Positions 1-9,107 of a stretch of DNA of 64,000 bases are shown here, piece by piece. The position numbers were made by a program, and so were the translations under genes. The notes under the pieces are model-generated. The model saw only the letters and a list, made by a program, of their open reading frames with translations, was not told the DNA's origin and searched no databases. Each line of letters begins with the position of its first letter. Position 1 is the first letter of the stretch. Source of the DNA: Laceyella sediminis (GTDB taxonomy: Bacteria; Bacillota; Bacilli; Thermoactinomycetales; Thermoactinomycetaceae); NCBI RefSeq assembly GCF_003003125.1, contig NZ_PVTZ01000013.1:1-64000 (forward strand). The letters are read 5' to 3'.

Positions 1-97
1 TGGCTATGCTGCTTTCGAGAGCAGGTAAGGGAGGTGGTTTTAAGTTTATATGGGTTGATATTCATCCATTAATTGTTTATATCCCTTTTATATACAA

Positions 98-133
98 AAA
101 CCCTGCGATCAACAAAGTTGATTCGCAGGGTTT
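98..133 (-). terminator. Rho-independent terminator downstream of the P450 gene
   Basis: CCCTGCGA (101-108) pairs with TCGCAGGG (123-130), with further pairing around an AAA loop. Read on the minus strand the hairpin is followed by TTTTTGTATA, so it most likely ends the P450 transcript. The flanking A and T runs would also let it work for a gene entering from the left. No gene is seen in bases 1-97. Confidence 0.7.
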
Positions 134-145
134 GTCAACATTCTC

Positions 146-170
146 ACCAACAAGCGTCTAGCTTGTTGGT
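146..170. repeat. perfect 10-bp inverted repeat (hairpin)
   Basis: ACCAACAAGC and GCTTGTTGGT form a perfect stem around the loop GTCTA. No T run follows on either strand. It may be a second element of the terminator region between the P450 stop codon and the stronger hairpin at 98-133, or an RNA-stabilising structure. Confidence 0.5.
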
Positions 171-239
171 TATACTTGTTCACAATATGGTTTGGAGTAG
201 TTGACTAGCGGTTGTTACACAGTCATTTGCCCCGTGCTG

Positions 240-1460
240 TTAAGCCGTTTCTACGCAGATAGGCAAACTCTTCAGGGATTGGCCTGTGGCCGATTGAATC
301 AGGTGTTCGGTCACCTCAAACCCTTCCACCGGGCGAATGTCGGCAAACCGTTTTACAAAGGTGGACAAAGCGATGTTCGCTTCCATACGAGCCAGCGGAG
401 CGCCCAAGCAGAAATGCGGACCGGCGCCAAAAGTGAGATGAGTTTGATTGTTATGGCGGTGAATATCGAATGTTTCTGCATTGGCAAATTGCGATTCATC
501 TCGGTTTGCGGAACCCATCCACGCGATGATGATCTGTCCTTTTTTCATCTTGTGCCCAAAGACGGTGGTATCTTGAGCCACTTGGCGATCTATGGCAACA
601 GGAAACCGGAAGCGCAACACTTCTTCAACCAGCTTGGGAATCGCTGTTGAATCGGCTCGCATCTCCTGATAGATGCCTGGTTGGTCAAACAACATGGAGT
701 AAAACATATTCGATATCAGCATGGTTGTGGTTTCATTTCCCGCGCCTAAGAGTCCTATGCCGGACATCACCACTTCCATATCTGTCAGTTGTTCGCCTTC
801 TAAATTCGCTTTCGTTAAGTCAGAGAGGATGTCATCGGCGGGATGTTTCCGTTTTTCTTGCACGATAGGGTATAAGTACTCTTGAAATTCTTTCATGGCT
901 CGCGCTTTTTGGTCGGCGATGTCACCAAACGTTTCTCTCTCATAGGGGTAAAAGAGAATGTCTGACCAGGCTTTGATCTTCTCTCTGTCTTGGGAAGGGA
1001 CACCCAACAATTTAGCGATGACAATCACGGGCAGGGGAATAGCCAGCTGTTGCACAATGTCCACCGTCGTCTGACCTTCCATATCTGCGACCAACTCGTC
1101 AGCAATGGCTTGGATCCGCGGTTCCCATTCTTTCAGGCTTCGAGGGGTAAACGCTTGGGCGAGGAGGGCTCGGCGATGCCGGTGTTCCGGTGGATCGGAA
1201 AAATTAACATTGCTTCGGTTATTAACTCTGGGAACGGGAATTAAACTGCGCTCTTTCTTGTTGGAGAATAGTTGGTGATCAAAAAGTACGCGTTTGGCAT
1301 GATCATACAAAAACACATTCCAGACGTCTTGTTCGGCATCATAAAACACTGGGTTATTTTCTCTCATTTGTTTATACCAGGCAAAAGGGTTCCATTGGTC
1401 TTGCTTTGATTTGAGTTTGGATATTTCATGCAAAAGGATGGTTTTACTCGTTGAACGCAT
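240..1460 (-). CDS. cytochrome P450
   Basis: Soluble bacterial class P450 monooxygenase of about 406 residues, the usual length. The heme-binding loop FGAGPHFCLGAPLARME is near residues 345-361 with the proximal cysteine near 351. The I-helix oxygen-activation motif AGNETTT is near 240 and the K-helix ExxR (EEVLRFR) near 279. It has no membrane anchor, so it is cytoplasmic and needs separate ferredoxin or flavodoxin partners, none of which are encoded here. The best start is ATG at 1460, 7 bases after AAGGAGG; a GTG directly upstream is also in frame. It diverges from a PadR-type repressor gene across a palindromic operator, so it is probably repressed until a small lipophilic or phenolic compound is bound. 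Overall it resembles the CYP109-type enzymes of Bacillus; the substrate cannot be predicted. Confidence 0.93.
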   Translation of the reverse strand: MRSTSKTILLHEISKLKSKQDQWNPFAWYKQMRENNPVFYDAEQDVWNVFLYDHAKRVLFDHQLFSNKKERSLIPVPRVNNRSNVNFSDPPEHRHRRALLAQAFTPRSLKEWEPRIQAIADELVADMEGQTTVDIVQQLAIPLPVIVIAKLLGVPSQDREKIKAWSDILFYPYERETFGDIADQKARAMKEFQEYLYPIVQEKRKHPADDILSDLTKANLEGEQLTDMEVVMSGIGLLGAGNETTTMLISNMFYSMLFDQPGIYQEMRADSTAIPKLVEEVLRFRFPVAIDRQVAQDTTVFGHKMKKGQIIIAWMGSANRDESQFANAETFDIHRHNNQTHLTFGAGPHFCLGAPLARMEANIALSTFVKRFADIRPVEGFEVTEHLIQSATGQSLKSLPICVETA

Positions 1461-1487
1461 CACAATCCCTCCTTGTGTTAAAATAAC

Positions 1488-1531
1488 CTATGTTAACTAT
1501 ACATATGCTTACCTATGTTAATTTAACATAG
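1488..1531. promoter_or_regulatory. PadR operator: three copies of CTATGTTAA
   Basis: CTATGTTAATTTAACATAG (1513-1531) is a perfect palindrome of 9-bp arms around one T. A third copy of the half-site CTATGTTAA lies at 1488-1496 in direct orientation. The sites fill the gap between the divergent P450 and PadR genes, where a PadR dimer would shut off both promoters. The arrangement is seen directly; binding by the neighbouring PadR is inferred. Confidence 0.75.
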
Positions 1532-1577
1532 TAAATAAGTGCTTGACACCATTTTCACAAAGAATTCAGAATGGGTG

Positions 1578-2111
1578 ATGACAGTGTATGCGGAGATTTT
1601 AATCTTGGGACAACTCCTGACAGGCCCCAAACACGGTTATGAGATAAAGAAAAACATTCAAGAGGCGCTCGGTGAGGAATTTGAAATCAATAATAATCTG
1701 TTGTACCCCACTTTGCGCCGTTTTCTGGAGATGGGCGCCATCTCCAAAGAAGTTGTCAAGGTTGAAGGCAAACCGAATCGTCATGTCTACTTTTTAACCG
1801 ATGTCGGGGAAGAGATATTTAATGAAATGATCCGGGATTTCCCAAGCAAATTGGCCGCCAGCCAATCTGAATTTCTGGTGCGGGTGGCATTGTTTGACCG
1901 ATTGGAACAAGACGTGCAACAGGAGATTCTGCTAAGGAGACAAGAAGTGCTACAGAAAAAGCTTGACTTCTACCACCATATCGAAGCTATTCATCCTAAA
2001 AAACCTTTTGTGATTGAAGTCATTCGTTTTCAAAAGTCCCAGGTTGAACAGGAATTGGCATGGATTGAGGCATTGCGGCAAAAAGGGGAAACGCCCGAGA
2101 TGGAAGGTTAA
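1578..2111 (+). CDS. PadR family transcriptional regulator
   Basis: Long-type PadR repressor. The N-terminal winged helix starts at YAEILILGQLLTGPKHGYEI and includes the wing segment GKPNRHVYFLTDVG. A C-terminal helical Vir-like dimerisation domain covers roughly residues 95-177. ATG at 1578 gives 177 residues and matches where family members begin. An in-frame GTG at 1539 would add 13 residues but lies right beside the operator and lacks a ribosome site. No strong Shine-Dalgarno sequence precedes either start. The gene diverges from the P450 and probably represses it and itself through the 1488-1531 sites. The ligand is unknown; PadR proteins often sense phenolic acids or drugs. Confidence 0.88.
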   Translation: MTVYAEILILGQLLTGPKHGYEIKKNIQEALGEEFEINNNLLYPTLRRFLEMGAISKEVVKVEGKPNRHVYFLTDVGEEIFNEMIRDFPSKLAASQSEFLVRVALFDRLEQDVQQEILLRRQEVLQKKLDFYHHIEAIHPKKPFVIEVIRFQKSQVEQELAWIEALRQKGETPEMEG

Positions 2112-2207
2112 CACCGGCCCAGCCGGCTATCGTAGCGTTGGTTGTCGTTTCATCGTCGATCAAAAGTCTCTCGCGGAAGCCAACGGGGAGAGAGGGCCTT
2201 TGGCATC

Positions 2208-2233
2208 AAAAAAGCCGCCTGACTCAGGCAGCT
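2208..2233 (-). terminator. terminator of gerA operon 1
   Basis: On the minus strand AGCTGCCTGA pairs with TCAGGCGGCT and is followed by TTTTTT. The stem begins at the stop codon of the gerC-like gene, so it ends the germinant receptor operon. Confidence 0.85.
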
Positions 2234-3344
2234 AATAAGTGATCCCGGTTTCCAGGATTTTGACTTTTATACGAGGATGGAAACGAACCTTGGCATAATC
2301 TTTTTCCCAATCTTGTTTCTTCCAGAATTCGGGATGAAATGCAGCGAGATGACGCCCGATGCTCAAGGCATCACAATTTGCCTGCTGCATTTTGTCCAAC
2401 ATGTTCTTGACTTCAAGGGTCAATGCGCGGGACAATTCATGGTTAATCTGTTCCAGACGGTCCGAATCAGTTAAATTGTTTTCCGGAAATTCGACCACTT
2501 TCGCATAGACTGTGCCAGAAAAAATGACATCGACCCCTCCGCTGGGGGAGATCTTCACTTCTCTCTTCAGTCGGGGCTTGAGCATGTCGATCGTGATGTA
2601 ACTGGTGGGGTTTTCCCCGTGTTGGGGGTGAATTTTTATCGTCAGTTGCGCCTTCTTTTCTATTTCATTGGTCAGCATCAAATACAAAACCGATTCTTTC
2701 CGGTTAAACTCGCCTGTCCATTTCTGCCCGTGGAATAGCGCCGTTCCCACTGCGGCCACTTCCTCACTCTCTGTTTTTCTCAACAGCGGGATCAAGAAGT
2801 CTTGCCCCGGTTCCAGAAGCAGGGAACAAATGCTTTGCACATTGGTTTTGGGGAGGATGCCGGCGTCTTCTTCGCTTTCCAACACTTCGTCCACATGCTC
2901 GGCAATCAAGGTATCACCCACGCGACGCAAGTAGAATACTTGGCTAGCTTCTCCGTCAACAACGGCTATCCGGGAGTTGAGGGAGGCGCGGGGATCACGG
3001 TAAAACACATCCAAGTGGGGATAAATCCCTTTTTTGGCGACCTCTTTTCCAAACAATAACGCCCTCACCTTATAGGTTTCCAGTTTTTCAGAGATATTGC
3101 TGTCCAGCAGATCTCGCGTCTGGCGTGCCGTGTTTCCAATCACGCTGTGAACTTCATTTGAAGGATTTTTGCGATCCCCAGAGGGCATGTTACGGATTAC
3201 GATGGTTGTTTTCACTTTTCCTTGCGGCGCCTGGTCAAACGCCACCCCATAGATTAAACGGGCGTCCCGCAAAGAGGATTGATCCCAACATCCGGGCAAA
3301 AGCAGGAGACTGACGCCGGCCAGAAACAACATGATTTGCTTCAT
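2232..3344 (-). CDS. spore germination receptor C subunit, Ger(x)C lipoprotein (operon 1)
   Basis: Third subunit of a GerA-type germinant receptor in the spore inner membrane. The first residues, MKQIMLFLAGVSLLLLPGCW, form a lipoprotein signal with lipobox LPGC, so the protein should be lipidated and face outside the inner membrane. The GerAC fold fills the remaining residues of the 370-residue protein, a typical length. ATG at 3344 is chosen because it follows AGGGGAG and overlaps the gerB-like stop in an ATGA; an upstream in-frame start at 3383 would bury the signal peptide. It is the last gene of the gerA-gerB-gerC operon, presumably made in the forespore under SigmaG. The germinant is unknown. 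Confidence 0.92.
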   Translation of the reverse strand: MKQIMLFLAGVSLLLLPGCWDQSSLRDARLIYGVAFDQAPQGKVKTTIVIRNMPSGDRKNPSNEVHSVIGNTARQTRDLLDSNISEKLETYKVRALLFGKEVAKKGIYPHLDVFYRDPRASLNSRIAVVDGEASQVFYLRRVGDTLIAEHVDEVLESEEDAGILPKTNVQSICSLLLEPGQDFLIPLLRKTESEEVAAVGTALFHGQKWTGEFNRKESVLYLMLTNEIEKKAQLTIKIHPQHGENPTSYITIDMLKPRLKREVKISPSGGVDVIFSGTVYAKVVEFPENNLTDSDRLEQINHELSRALTLEVKNMLDKMQQANCDALSIGRHLAAFHPEFWKKQDWEKDYAKVRFHPRIKVKILETGITY

Positions 3345-4438
3345 GTACTTGTCTCCCCTTTCACTTTGAACAGATAAGACCATCCCAGTAGCAAAAGTGG
3401 CACCACCATAATCATGATGAAACTTCCAATCGAGAAGATTTTGTCGTACAACCGAATCTTCTCAGGTTGCCCGGCCCACACGGCAAGTACGAAACAAATA
3501 ATCCCCGCCCACCACGCCGCTTTTTTATGATTCCCTTTGTGAAAATATTGTCCCAGGCCCATCATGCCCATAAAAATGTAAGAGATGAACGTGGTGAATA
3601 CGCTCACGCTCCAGATGGACAAAAAGATCAAATCAATGCGCTCAATGACATTGAAAGTGAAGCTCTTTAACATGTACAAAAGAGGTTCAGGAATCACTTC
3701 AATCTCCCTGGGACTGAAGATGACTAAGCAGGTGAACGTCAAGAAGCTGTACAAGAGAGTGACCAACAAGTTAGCCAAGGAAATGGCTTTCAGTTTCCCG
3801 CCACTATTCCCCTCGACTAATGGATAAGCCAATAGGATTAGCTCAAATCCCACCATGGAAAAAAGCGCTTTTTGCGAGCCTTTGATAATATCGAGCCACC
3901 CTGCTTCTGTCAGCGGGAAGATGTAATCCACATTCATGTTTACCATCATTGAATAAATGGCCAATGCCAAGAACACGGGGATCAAAATACTGGTTGCCAC
4001 CAAAAAGCGGGCGATGTTGCGCAGGTTTTCCACCGCCATGTACATGCACGTGACGATTACGATCAATATGACTACCCATCTCGGGGTTGCAGGCAATATC
4101 CAACGGCTGACAATGTCGCTGAACAAGACGAGGATATCAGCAGAGGTGAAGATGGCGTACGATACATATGCCAATCCCAGAATGGTGCCTGTGAACTTTC
4201 CAAACAGTTGCGTGAGGAATTCGTAGATTGTTGAGGAAGGAAAGCGCTTATTTAATGCCCAGAGGAACAAAATGATCAGTTGGCTGGCCAACCCGGCGAT
4301 GATAACAGAAATCCAGCCAGCACCTTTTGCTGAAGATTGAACTTGATGGGGCAGGGATAACACACCTACCCCAATCTGGGTTTGCAAAATAAAAAACATA
4401 AATTGGCCTTGTGTAATGGTGTTATCAGCTATCTTCAT
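3341..4438 (-). CDS. GerAB-type germination permease subunit (operon 1)
   Basis: Membrane subunit of about 365 residues with ten predicted helices, related to the amino acid-polyamine-organocation superfamily. It begins with the family-typical ITQGQFMFFILQTQIGVGVL segment. In GerA receptors this subunit is thought to bind the amino acid or sugar germinant. Its start lies 14 bases inside the gerAA-like gene after GAGAGGATGG, and its stop overlaps the gerC-like start by four bases, so the three subunits are translationally coupled. Substrate specificity cannot be read from the sequence. Confidence 0.93.
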   Translation of the reverse strand: MKIADNTITQGQFMFFILQTQIGVGVLSLPHQVQSSAKGAGWISVIIAGLASQLIILFLWALNKRFPSSTIYEFLTQLFGKFTGTILGLAYVSYAIFTSADILVLFSDIVSRWILPATPRWVVILIVIVTCMYMAVENLRNIARFLVATSILIPVFLALAIYSMMVNMNVDYIFPLTEAGWLDIIKGSQKALFSMVGFELILLAYPLVEGNSGGKLKAISLANLLVTLLYSFLTFTCLVIFSPREIEVIPEPLLYMLKSFTFNVIERIDLIFLSIWSVSVFTTFISYIFMGMMGLGQYFHKGNHKKAAWWAGIICFVLAVWAGQPEKIRLYDKIFSIGSFIMIMVVPLLLLGWSYLFKVKGETST

Positions 4439-5951
4439 CTTTTTTCCATCCTCTCGATGGCTCCTCTTGCTTCATGCGTTGGGGATGGGGATCATGCGGG
4501 CGTTGGTTCAGTTTCCAAATAGGTAGCCGGATAAAGGTATCCTTCAGGTCCTTGACGCGAAGCGGTGCAAAGGGTGCTAAGTACGGCGTGCCAAAAGACT
4601 CAAGCTTAACCAGGTGCATGAAAATAATGATCAGCCCCACCACAATGCCGAAAAAGCCGAAGGAGAATGCAGCAACCATTAGCGGAAACCGCATCACCCG
4701 GATGGCCGTGCTCAATTCGTGGGATGGCACCACGAACGAAGAGATCGCCGTGATTGCTACAACAATTAACATGGTATTGGAAACTAAGCCCGCTCGGACA
4801 ACCGCGTCCCCAATTACTAGACCGCCGACAATACCAATCGTTTGCCCGACGCGGCTGGGGAGCCGGATTCCCGCTTCCCGAATCAATTCAATGGTCAACT
4901 CCATCAATAAAGCTTCGATGATGGCGGGAAACGGAATTGTATCAATCGAGCTTTTTAGGCTATAAATCAATGAGATAGGGAGAACTTCGGGATGAAACTC
5001 CACAATGGCGATATACAAGGAAGGAAGCAAAAAAGCGATCAAAAAACTCATCAGCCTTACAAATCGGACAAATGATCCGATCATCCACCGGCTGTGATAA
5101 TCGTCCGGTGTTTGGTAAAAGGCGAATAATGTTACGGGAACTACGACCGCTGTGGGATCTCCTTCTCCCAACATGACAATGCGCCCTTCCATCAGATTGG
5201 AGACGACTCGGTCGGGCCTTTCCGTATACAATACCTGAGGGAAGGGGGACGCCGGGCAGTCCTCCATAAATTCCGTCACAAAACCGGGTGACATGATGGT
5301 GTCAGTCCGAATCGCGTTGATCCTCTTTTCGACCTCTTTAACCAAATCAGGGTGGGCCAGATTGCGTATATAGAGCATGGCCAGTTTTGATCTGGTCTCC
5401 GCTCCTACGCGGAAAAATTTCACCGTGAGATTTGGGTTTTGGATTCGGTGGCGGATATTGTACAAATTCACCTTGATGTTTTCCACCAATCCGTCGTGCG
5501 GTCCGCGAACCACGGCTTCGTTGTCGGGTTCAGTCAGGTTTCTTTTTTCAGTGGCTTCCGTTCCCACGATGAAGGCTTGTTCGGATCGGCTAAACAATAA
5601 GATGCTGTCTCCGCGCACCAAATGTTCAATGATTTCATCAAAGCTCTCAGTCTGCCGCAGATAGTTCGCGATGATCACTTCTTCCAGCTTGCCTTCCCGG
5701 ACTTTTAACAGGGGCTGAATGATCGCTTTTAGCACCTGATTTTGATCCGTTAAGGGTTCAATGAACACAAGTACGCCTTTTTTGCCATTGAACTCGATGG
5801 AACGGAAAACCAAATCCTGCGAACGGCAAAGTTTTTCATTTATGTTATCGATATTTTCCTGCAAAGAAGAAGACACGCGCGTGGTAGTGTCCCCCACTTT
5901 GGTAGTTGGCTCGCTTTTTCGTTTTTTTCTTCCTCTAAATATGGATCTCAT
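4425..5951 (-). CDS. GerAA-type spore germination protein (operon 1)
   Basis: First gene of the operon, 508 residues. A hydrophilic N-terminal domain (about residues 1-290) precedes a block of about five membrane helices (about 295-460) and a short charged tail. The signature stretches PFPQVLYTERPD and ELIREAGIRLPSRVGQTIGI are present. GerA-type A subunits oligomerise, and recent work shows they form nutrient-gated ion channels. The ATG at 5951 is preceded by GGGGAGCGACA. Residues 1-20 are very basic (RGRKKRK). The promoter must lie in 5952-6100, but no convincing SigmaG motif could be assigned by eye. Confidence 0.93.
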   Translation of the reverse strand: MRSIFRGRKKRKSEPTTKVGDTTTRVSSSLQENIDNINEKLCRSQDLVFRSIEFNGKKGVLVFIEPLTDQNQVLKAIIQPLLKVREGKLEEVIIANYLRQTESFDEIIEHLVRGDSILLFSRSEQAFIVGTEATEKRNLTEPDNEAVVRGPHDGLVENIKVNLYNIRHRIQNPNLTVKFFRVGAETRSKLAMLYIRNLAHPDLVKEVEKRINAIRTDTIMSPGFVTEFMEDCPASPFPQVLYTERPDRVVSNLMEGRIVMLGEGDPTAVVVPVTLFAFYQTPDDYHSRWMIGSFVRFVRLMSFLIAFLLPSLYIAIVEFHPEVLPISLIYSLKSSIDTIPFPAIIEALLMELTIELIREAGIRLPSRVGQTIGIVGGLVIGDAVVRAGLVSNTMLIVVAITAISSFVVPSHELSTAIRVMRFPLMVAAFSFGFFGIVVGLIIIFMHLVKLESFGTPYLAPFAPLRVKDLKDTFIRLPIWKLNQRPHDPHPQRMKQEEPSRGWKKDEDS

Positions 5952-6317
5952 TGTCGCTCCCCATTTGCGTTCGAAACATCGTATATAATAAATTGTGTCC
6001 TAATTTCGGGATGGCAATTCGTCGCGTGTTATAAAATCATTTGTTCAAGTGTGTTGAATCTCCGGCCTGGATAAATGATCTGTGACCAGAGATTCTGGCG
6101 TATGAGTTGAAGTGGAGAATCGGTAAAAAAACCTTTCCCTCTGAACGACGATGAACAAGTGCAGTTAGTTGTCAGCTTTCGAGAATGATATTATGATTAT
6201 TTATATAATTTAAATTATGGAGGTTAAGGAAGTTTTATATAGAATCGTATATTAATAAAAAGCTTGAATGAATGTGTTAATCTCCTTTTTGGTTTAAAGA
6301 TTTGAAGGGGGGGTTCC
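5952..6317. other. 366-bp intergenic region between divergent gerA operon 1 and Wadjet
   Basis: The left part carries the promoter side of the gerA operon and the right part the leader of jetA. The right half (about 6180-6300) is very AT-rich. No ORF, clear promoter consensus or strong hairpin was found. A change of sequence character near 6150 suggests this may be the left boundary of the inserted Wadjet cassette. Confidence 0.4.
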
Positions 6318-7856
6318 ATGAATCATCGGCTCATAATGCAATCGTTGCGGAAGGTCCCTGAACTAAGTTATGTCAATGCCGAAAATGTTGCTCGATATCG
6401 TGCGATTATGCGTTTTTTCTATCAAGAATACCAGCGATTGCGCTATTGGATGAAACCAGCAGAAGTGTATGAAGGCGTCCGCTTATGGGGTGTTTTGCAA
6501 GGGTATACCTTGGAACAGTGCCATGCTGATTTGGATAAATTGGTAGAGTGGAAAAACCTCACAGTTCGACATGACGGGGGACGTGCAACTACAATTGAAG
6601 AGTACATGCGTAAAAAGTATCAATATTCCCTTACTCCATACTCCATTGAAATTGAACGATTGCTGGAGACGTTGGAAAGTGTTTCTGGATACGGTGGATC
6701 GCTGGAACCGACATTGTTTGATACTATTGCAGAAGATCTTTTTGAAGTAAGAAACAAAGTAGATATGTTTGAGCCTGGTGAAGCGTTAGAGCTGTGGGAG
6801 AGGCTTTATCAGTCTTTTGTGAGGTTGCACGAAAATTCGGCTGACTATATTGCTAGTTTGCAAACCGTCCATGCTGAAACCATGATGATGACGGAGGAGT
6901 TCCTTGTTTTTAAAGAGCGATTGAGGGATTACTTGCAAAATTTCATGCAGGCGTTGCAACACCGCTCTTACAAAATCGAAGACTCGCTATTGCATATTTC
7001 CAGGCAGATGAGAAAGCGGTTTTTAGCATATGTAGCCCAAGACGCAATTAATAAACCGCGCATAGAAGAGATGCCTTCCAAAGAGGAATTGATAGAAGAA
7101 TATGAAAGAGGGTGGGAGAATCTTCACCGCTGGTTTGTCGGAGCAGGGGATGAACCAAGCGAATCAACGTTATTGGAGCAAGCTACTAAGGAGGCTATTG
7201 CGCGAATTGTGCATTGTGCGCGCAGAATCCAAGAGCGAAAGCGGAAGGGGTTAAGTCGTCGTCAAGAATTAGATTACTTGGCAAAGTGGTTTTACAGCAT
7301 CGATGATATGGATGAAGCACATCGTTTGGCTGCTTATACATATGGATTGTTTGCGACTCGGCACTTGCAAGGAGAGGATCGGCGCGAATCTGATCGATCT
7401 GACATGTCGATGTGGGAAGAAATACCGACCACCCGATCGATCCGCTCCCGAAGCCGCAAACGTATTAGTGGCCACAAAAGAGAGTATGTTCGGGATCAGC
7501 ACGAGCGGCGACAAATGCTGAAACAGGCAATTCTCGCACAGCAACAGGAAGAGCGTGCATTGTTAGAAGAGATGTTGAGACTAGGGCGAGTACGCATAGA
7601 CGAGCTGGGGATGATGACAGCCAAAAACCGTTTACGTTTGTTACAGTGGATTGGAAGATGCATGGCTACTTCCTCTAAGTCTTTTCGCACCCCGGAAGGG
7701 ATGATTGTCAGTTTGAAATTCCCTTCACCCAAACAAGAGGCGGTGCTTCGCTGTGAAGATGGAGTTTTGACTTTGCCGAATTACGAACTTAGGTTTGTGA
7801 TGGAGTCCAGCCTCTTTGCTTTCAAGGAAGCGGCCGTAACTGCGGAAAATGAGTGA
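6318..7856 (+). CDS. jetA: Wadjet anti-plasmid system type II, JetA (MksF/kleisin-like)
   Basis: First gene of a four-gene Wadjet operon. The 512-residue protein matches the TIGR02677/DUF2397 family by its N-terminus (VPELSYVNAENVARYRAIMR, then FYQEYQRLRYWMKPAEVYE), its winged-helix-like first 120 residues and a long helical middle part. JetA is the kleisin subunit, related to MukF/MksF, that bridges the heads of the SMC-like JetC. The last 150 residues are rich in R, E and Q (helical). The start is certain: AAGGGGGG then TTCC then ATG. The jetB start follows 18 bases after its stop. Family assignment is from recognition, without an alignment. Confidence 0.9.
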   Translation: MNHRLIMQSLRKVPELSYVNAENVARYRAIMRFFYQEYQRLRYWMKPAEVYEGVRLWGVLQGYTLEQCHADLDKLVEWKNLTVRHDGGRATTIEEYMRKKYQYSLTPYSIEIERLLETLESVSGYGGSLEPTLFDTIAEDLFEVRNKVDMFEPGEALELWERLYQSFVRLHENSADYIASLQTVHAETMMMTEEFLVFKERLRDYLQNFMQALQHRSYKIEDSLLHISRQMRKRFLAYVAQDAINKPRIEEMPSKEELIEEYERGWENLHRWFVGAGDEPSESTLLEQATKEAIARIVHCARRIQERKRKGLSRRQELDYLAKWFYSIDDMDEAHRLAAYTYGLFATRHLQGEDRRESDRSDMSMWEEIPTTRSIRSRSRKRISGHKREYVRDQHERRQMLKQAILAQQQEERALLEEMLRLGRVRIDELGMMTAKNRLRLLQWIGRCMATSSKSFRTPEGMIVSLKFPSPKQEAVLRCEDGVLTLPNYELRFVMESSLFAFKEAAVTAENE

Positions 7857-7874
7857 GAAAAGAGGAGAAACAGG

Positions 7875-9089
7875 ATGGGAAACGCATGGAGAAAGCGTCG
7901 TTCGGCAAAGATGACAAACGCTGCCGTGCTAGAAGAGCGATTGAGGGAATGTGTCCATGCATTGCTTAATCGACCGTGGATCGCCAAAGAGCAAGATCCA
8001 GAAATGTATTATCAGATCAAAGAGCGATTTGAGCAGCTCAAAGATTGGTTCATGGAACAAGCGGGACTTTCATTGATTAGCACCAGAACACTTGTCAAAT
8101 TGGACAAAGTGCCTGTAATTGCCCACCCATGGATGGGGTTCGCTGAATTCCGAGATCCGATGGATTATGTTTTTTTTACTTATGGGCTGTGGTTTCTTGA
8201 AGGAAGAACTGAAATGGATCAATTCACTTTGCAAGAAATGGTTGAGCAAATCAAAGAGCATATGATGAGCCAGGCGATGACTGTTAACTGGACAGTATAC
8301 AGTCATCGCCAATCGATGGTTCGTGCTTTGAAAAAGTTGAATTCCTTGGGAGTGTTGCATGTCGTAGACGGAGATGAAGACAGCTGGGTCAGGGATGCCG
8401 AAGCGGGCAATGTGCTTTATGAGTGTTCGCCACACGCTCGGTATGTTTTGCGCCGCTTTCCGCAAGATTTGTCTTCTTATCAATGCATGGAAGAATTGAG
8501 TGACCCAATTCATTATCCGGACACGCCGGATGGAGCATCCTTGCGCCGCCGTCATCGAGTATATCGACGTTTTTTAATGGAACCAGTTGTGCTTGATCGG
8601 CAATGGAGCGAGGAAGATAAGTACTATGTCACAACCCAGCGAAGTTCACTGATTGAACAGATGAATCACATGTTAGGATTTGAAGGCCATCGTTACCGCG
8701 AAGGGTTGTTATTTTTTCACCCTGATTTGACAGGAGAAGCGCAATTGTTTCCCACTCCACAAGCTGTATCTGACTTGGTTTTGCTGGTAGCGGGAGAGAT
8801 TAGGCGGCAACTCCATGCCGGAGAAGGGGCGTTCTCTGTCGAGGCTGATGGAACCATTTGTGTCACTCGTAATGAACTGGAATCACTTTTGCTTCAAATA
8901 AGAGAGAAACATAAAGATTATTGGAGTAAGGAGCTTAGAGAAGCTTCTTCGCAAGTGTTGGCGGAGAAGGTAATTTCTCATTTGTGTGATTGGAGCTTAG
9001 GCGAATGGGAAGATGAACAACTTTTTCTGATCTATCCAGTTTTGGGCCGGTGGGAGGCCACATACCAGATAAGCCAATTTGTCGAGTGA
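7875..9089 (+). CDS. jetB: Wadjet anti-plasmid system type II, JetB (MksE-like)
   Basis: TIGR02678/DUF2398-type protein of 404 residues, the KITE-like winged-helix subunit comparable to MukE/MksE. It binds the kleisin JetA and DNA. Recognisable stretches are SLISTRTLVKLDKVPVIAHP, DPMDYVFFTYGLWFLEGR and RHRVYRRFLMEPVVLDRQWS, in the usual order. The start follows GAGGAGAAACAGG. The gap to jetA is 18 bases and to jetC 18 bases, so the operon is tight. The DNA is more AT-rich in codon choice than the downstream sigma factor or topoisomerase genes, which fits horizontal transfer. Confidence 0.9.
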   Translation: MGNAWRKRRSAKMTNAAVLEERLRECVHALLNRPWIAKEQDPEMYYQIKERFEQLKDWFMEQAGLSLISTRTLVKLDKVPVIAHPWMGFAEFRDPMDYVFFTYGLWFLEGRTEMDQFTLQEMVEQIKEHMMSQAMTVNWTVYSHRQSMVRALKKLNSLGVLHVVDGDEDSWVRDAEAGNVLYECSPHARYVLRRFPQDLSSYQCMEELSDPIHYPDTPDGASLRRRHRVYRRFLMEPVVLDRQWSEEDKYYVTTQRSSLIEQMNHMLGFEGHRYREGLLFFHPDLTGEAQLFPTPQAVSDLVLLVAGEIRRQLHAGEGAFSVEADGTICVTRNELESLLLQIREKHKDYWSKELREASSQVLAEKVISHLCDWSLGEWEDEQLFLIYPVLGRWEATYQISQFVE

Positions 9090-9107
9090 AAGGGACGTGA
9101 TTAGAAA

